From: Hyphomonadaceae bacterium
Lineage (GTDB): Bacteria > Pseudomonadota > Alphaproteobacteria > Caulobacterales > Hyphomonadaceae
Direction: 5' to 3'
Length of the DNA: 64,000 nucleotides
Assembly: GCA_016714495.1 (NCBI GenBank)
Contig: JADKDU010000001.1
Coordinates: forward strand, 1-64,000
The first letter of the stretch is position 1; the number at the start of each line of letters is the position of its first letter. A program made the position numbers and the translations under genes. Under the pieces are notes generated by a model that made no database searches, was not told the origin of the DNA, and saw only the letters and a list, made by a program, of their open reading frames with translations. Below, one piece after another: positions 61,102 to 64,000 of this stretch.

Positions 61102-62289
61102 ATGAATGACGCATCAGGTCCAGTCGGCGCCCCCTTGGATGCCTTTGCATCGCTACAGGAGAGCACCGAAGTGAAAGGCGACGCGAAGGGCGGTGCGCCA
61201 GCTCAACAAAGCAAAAAAAGAATTCTTCTGGCCGCTGGCCTTGTCGGCGCCGGTGTCGTCGCCGTTGTAGGTTGGATTTTGCTCCGGCCAATTGAAGTGG
61301 TTGTACTCACGCTGTTTCCACAGCCCGTGGAGATTGCCCTGTCTGTCGTGGGGCGGGTTCAGTCGCGAGACACGCTCGAAATTCGATCAAAGAATGCGGG
61401 TCAGGTTGCGCAGCTGCTGCACGATGAAGGCGACATAGTTGTTAAAGGCGCGCCCCTCGCCGTCATCAGCTCAGATGTCGAGTCGGCAGAAGCAACAGCC
61501 GCGAGTGCACGCGAACAGGCGGCGCGTGCTCAGTTTGCGCTTACGCAACTGGCGTTGACTCGGGCAGAGACGCTTGCGGCAAAGGGAGCTGTTTCAAGCG
61601 CGGCGCTGGACAATGCGAAGGCGGCGGCCAAGTCTGCGCAGGCCGCCATGGTCGCCGCAACGTCCGATCGCCGTGCAGCGTCAGCTCGACTGGGGGAATT
61701 TATCGTTCGGGCGCCAATGGCGGGTGTCGTTCTGCTCCGGCCAGTCGACAATGGGCAGGTCATAACACCTGCAACCACGTTGTTTCAGCTGGGCTCTGCT
61801 TCGGGGCGGGAAATAGACGCGGAAGTCGACGAAGCTTTTGCCGACGACCTTCGACCCGGCATGGCTGCGCGCGCCGCACCATCCGGTTCGAGCGTCATCT
61901 TTGCCGCTCACATCAGAGAGATCTCGCCTCGCGTCGACCCGGCCACCGGCGGGAGAACGATCGCGCTTTCACCTGATGCCGGCACGGCGCTGCCACCTGG
62001 TCGGACTGTGGACGTTACGGTCGTTATAGGCGTCAGACCAGACGCGCTCGTCGTTCCGCGCGAGGCGATCCTCGAATCAGGCGCCAACCCGCACGTCTAC
62101 GTTGTTGACAGCAAAGGTATGGTCAATGTTCGGCCGATCAAGATCGACGCATGGCCGTCGCTCAACGCGATAGTCACGGGCGGTGTAAGCGCCGGCGACA
62201 AGATTGTGCTAATCCCTTCTCAGACTCGCCCATCTGCGCGCGTGCGTCCCCTGGAAACCAAGGCTCTGCTACCGGCTCCAGGAGGTTAG
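61102..62289 (+). CDS. HlyD-type periplasmic adaptor
   Basis: 395 residues. An unusually long hydrophilic cytoplasmic N-terminus (~35 residues) precedes the anchor ILLAAGLVGAGVVAVVGWIL. Then come a lipoyl domain (SRDTLEIRSKNAGQVAQLLH), a coiled coil (SAEATAASAREQAARAQFALTQ split as SAEATAASAREQAA and RAQFALTQLALTR), APMAGVVLLRPVDNGQVITP and the membrane-proximal domain. It opens the second export set: adaptor, permease, ATPase. Confidence 0.88.
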   Translation: MNDASGPVGAPLDAFASLQESTEVKGDAKGGAPAQQSKKRILLAAGLVGAGVVAVVGWILLRPIEVVVLTLFPQPVEIALSVVGRVQSRDTLEIRSKNAGQVAQLLHDEGDIVVKGAPLAVISSDVESAEATAASAREQAARAQFALTQLALTRAETLAAKGAVSSAALDNAKAAAKSAQAAMVAATSDRRAASARLGEFIVRAPMAGVVLLRPVDNGQVITPATTLFQLGSASGREIDAEVDEAFADDLRPGMAARAAPSGSSVIFAAHIREISPRVDPATGGRTIALSPDAGTALPPGRTVDVTVVIGVRPDALVVPREAILESGANPHVYVVDSKGMVNVRPIKIDAWPSLNAIVTGGVSAGDKIVLIPSQTRPSARVRPLETKALLPAPGG

Positions 62290-62292
62290 CTC

Positions 62293-63498
62293 GTGTTCGC
62301 TTTCCTCGTCGCGCGACGTTATCTCGGCTCAAATCCGTGGCAAACGGCGCTCCTTGTTGCCGGTGTTGCACTTGGTGTGACGGCTTTCGTATTCATCACC
62401 GCGCTTATTCAGGGCCTGGCGACCAGGCTGACTGACGACGTTACCGCCAAGAGCGCCCATGTTTCGCTGGAGCCTGCCGATCGTGTGGCGCGCATCTTTC
62501 ACAACCCGCGCCTCCACACCGAAGCTGTTGCACTGGTTTCGACGCTTCAGCGCAGGCAGATCAGGGCCTGGACGGCGACAGTCGCCTTGCTTGAGAGTCA
62601 AACATCGGTCACGGCGATAAGTCCTCAGATCACGGGAAGCGCGGTTCTTGTGAGGGGCGAGGCTGCGGCCCCGGTCGCTGTCACCGCGATCGATCCCAGG
62701 CAGCTTGATGCCATTTCACCAGTAAGCCGTGAAATCGTGGCGGGCGACACTAGCCTCAACGCCAACGGTATCCTGATCGGCGTTCGTCTTGCCGAAACGA
62801 TGGGACTTTCTGTCGGCCAGCCTGTGCTGTTCAGAACTGATCGCGGCATCGCTCGGCTCCTCGTCGTCGAAGGCATCTTCAAGTCCGGCGTTCAAAGCGT
62901 CGATGAGCGTGTTGCTTATCTCTCGCTCGACACTGCTCGCCCGCTATTTCTGCTGCCTGCGGGTGTGACCAATATCGAGATCAAGCTGAAAGACACCGGT
63001 CAGGCGCGATCGTTCGCGAAGTTCATCGGTGGAGCGACGGGCTTGCGGGCCACCCCCTGGCAGGACAAGAACTCTGGTCTGGCGGATGCGCTGACTGCTC
63101 AGGCGCAGACGGGAACCTTGATCCAGGCGTTCTCCCTGATCTCCGTTCTCATCGGCATCGCAAGCGCCCTCTCCCTGTCGGCCAATCGCCGTAGAAGCGA
63201 GATTGGGATCATGCGCGCTTTCGGCATTTCCCGGAACTTCATAGCCTCGGTTTTCTTGTTGCAGGGGCTGATGATAGGCATTGTCGGCGCCTCACTCGGC
63301 TGTTTCGCTGGCTATGGACTGTGCAGCTGGTTGGCGACCTTCACCAAGACTGACGGAACTCTCGCCCTGCCCATTGCACCTAGCGAGGGAGGGTATGCAC
63401 TCGTCTTCTTGCTTACGACGGGCGGCGCTATCATGGCATCCGTCATTCCTGCGCGATCCGCCGCACGTCTCGACGCCCTTGAGGCCATACAACAATGA
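62293..63498 (+). CDS. FtsX/LolC-type ABC permease
   Basis: 401 residues from a GTG at 62293, 3 bases after the adaptor stop. The first helix is LLVAGVALGVTAFVFITALI, followed by a periplasmic domain and the C-terminal three-helix block (LIQAFSLISVLIGIASALSL, NRRRSEIGIMRAFGISRNFI, FLLTTGGAIMASVIPARSAA). The SEIGIMRAFG motif is typical of FtsX/MacB/LolC families. It overlaps the ATPase start by 4 bases (ATGA). Confidence 0.92.
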   Translation: MFAFLVARRYLGSNPWQTALLVAGVALGVTAFVFITALIQGLATRLTDDVTAKSAHVSLEPADRVARIFHNPRLHTEAVALVSTLQRRQIRAWTATVALLESQTSVTAISPQITGSAVLVRGEAAAPVAVTAIDPRQLDAISPVSREIVAGDTSLNANGILIGVRLAETMGLSVGQPVLFRTDRGIARLLVVEGIFKSGVQSVDERVAYLSLDTARPLFLLPAGVTNIEIKLKDTGQARSFAKFIGGATGLRATPWQDKNSGLADALTAQAQTGTLIQAFSLISVLIGIASALSLSANRRRSEIGIMRAFGISRNFIASVFLLQGLMIGIVGASLGCFAGYGLCSWLATFTKTDGTLALPIAPSEGGYALVFLLTTGGAIMASVIPARSAARLDALEAIQQ

Positions 63499-64000
63499 CC
63501 GCGTCGCTGGATGCCCGCAGCATAAATATGACATTCCGAAATGGCGACGAGCTGACCCGCGTCCTTGTTGATGTCAACGTCACGCTAGCGCCGGGCGAAC
63601 TGGTGGCCCTCCTCGGCGCTTCAGGCTCGGGAAAATCCACACTCCTATCCATCGTCGGACTGCTTCTGCGTCCGACGGCCGGAATCATCACGATTGGAGG
63701 CGAACGCGCCGACATCCTCTCGGACGCAAAGAGCTCTCGTTTCCGCAACACGCGGCTTGGTTTCATTTTTCAATTCCACAATCTGCTGCCCGATTTCACC
63801 GCATTGGAAAATGTCGGTTTCCCTGCCGCTGCCGCTGGCGACGGCATGAACGCCGCCATTCGTCGGCGGGCAGAAATGCTGCTGTCTCGTGTAGGACTGT
63901 CTGAGCGGATTAATTTCCCAGCTGCCCGGCTTTCTGGCGGACAGAAACAGCGCGTAGCGATTGCACGAGCCCTGATGAACCACCCGCAGCTCGTACTGGC
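63495..64000 (+). CDS. ABC transporter ATP-binding protein, 3' end outside the window
   Basis: Open from the ATG at 63495 to the window edge (168 residues). It starts MTASLDARSINMTFRNGDEL. Walker A is LLGASGSGKSTLLSIVGLLL, the Q-loop FIFQFHNLLPDFTALENVG, the signature ARLSGGQKQRVAIARALM. Walker B is cut after HPQLVL. It is the LolD/MacB-like ATPase of the second export set; here it follows the permease, whereas in the first set the ATPase precedes the permeases. Confidence 0.95.
   Translation, partial: MTASLDARSINMTFRNGDELTRVLVDVNVTLAPGELVALLGASGSGKSTLLSIVGLLLRPTAGIITIGGERADILSDAKSSRFRNTRLGFIFQFHNLLPDFTALENVGFPAAAAGDGMNAAIRRRAEMLLSRVGLSERINFPAARLSGGQKQRVAIARALMNHPQLVL

Noticed and set aside
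61102..64000. Second export set as a straight duplication of the first
   Set aside because: Gene order differs and the adaptor and permease sequences share only family motifs.

Overview
The window reads as a chromosomal segment of a high-GC alphaproteobacterium. The evidence is a Fur-family regulator of the Irr type without CxxC motifs, a tRNA-His with discriminator A and no encoded G-1, and the gene content (hppD/hmgA/maiA, cysD/cysNC, mntP, KatG/AhpCD, many small secreted proteins). A Caulobacterales or Hyphomonadaceae-like host is a guess from overall flavour, not shown. At least a dozen one-base frame breaks, many in or beside homopolymers, and a 300-base C/G-only patch suggest a draft or metagenomic assembly with residual errors.

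Layout: (1) 1-7.8 kb is an accessory island. A leftward gene of unknown function runs off the edge, diverging from what looks like one giant gene (983-6093) for a DEDD exonuclease-RecQ-UvrD helicase fusion, broken by several indels. An excisionase-like gene and a tyrosine integrase follow, next to tRNA-Cys and tRNA-Asn. (2) 8.3-25.5 kb is core-like: a redoxin/cytochrome/copper-monooxygenase-like protein, molybdate transporter modBCA, rlmD, mntP-hrpB, a DUF962 protein, a divergent pair of RyR-domain genes, a CoA-transferase, irr, and a HGGxW lipoprotein hydrolase divergent from kynureninase. (3) 25.7-30.7 kb is a peroxide-defence block (katG, ahpC, ahpD). Copies of one 15-bp operator, TTRGAA-N3-TTCYAA, lie at irr, katG (two) and ahpC. 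(4) 30.8-32.8 kb holds a broken DUF1254-type gene, a 55-residue DUF3309 protein and a secreted protein.

(5) 32.9-40.2 kb, all leftward, is tyrosine/homogentisate catabolism: hppD, gfa, maiA, hmgA, (C/G artefact), fah, scoA, a hypothetical gene, scoB. Together these convert 4-hydroxyphenylpyruvate through homogentisate and maleylacetoacetate to fumarate plus acetoacetate, and then activate the acetoacetate. (6) 40.3-46.7 kb: a ZIP metal transporter behind a Zur-like palindrome, sulfate activation (cysD-cysNC), and an AsmA-family protein. (7) 46.7-56 kb is a patchwork of small exported proteins, tRNA-His, a RelE/HigA-type toxin-antitoxin pair with a palindromic operator, gene remnants (PepSY-TM, integrase C-terminus), a 150-bp IS30-like MITE and two small cytochromes c. 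(8) 56.4-64 kb carries two adjacent MacAB/Lol-like export sets (HlyD-ATPase-FtsX-FtsX and HlyD-FtsX-ATPase); the last gene is cut by the window edge.
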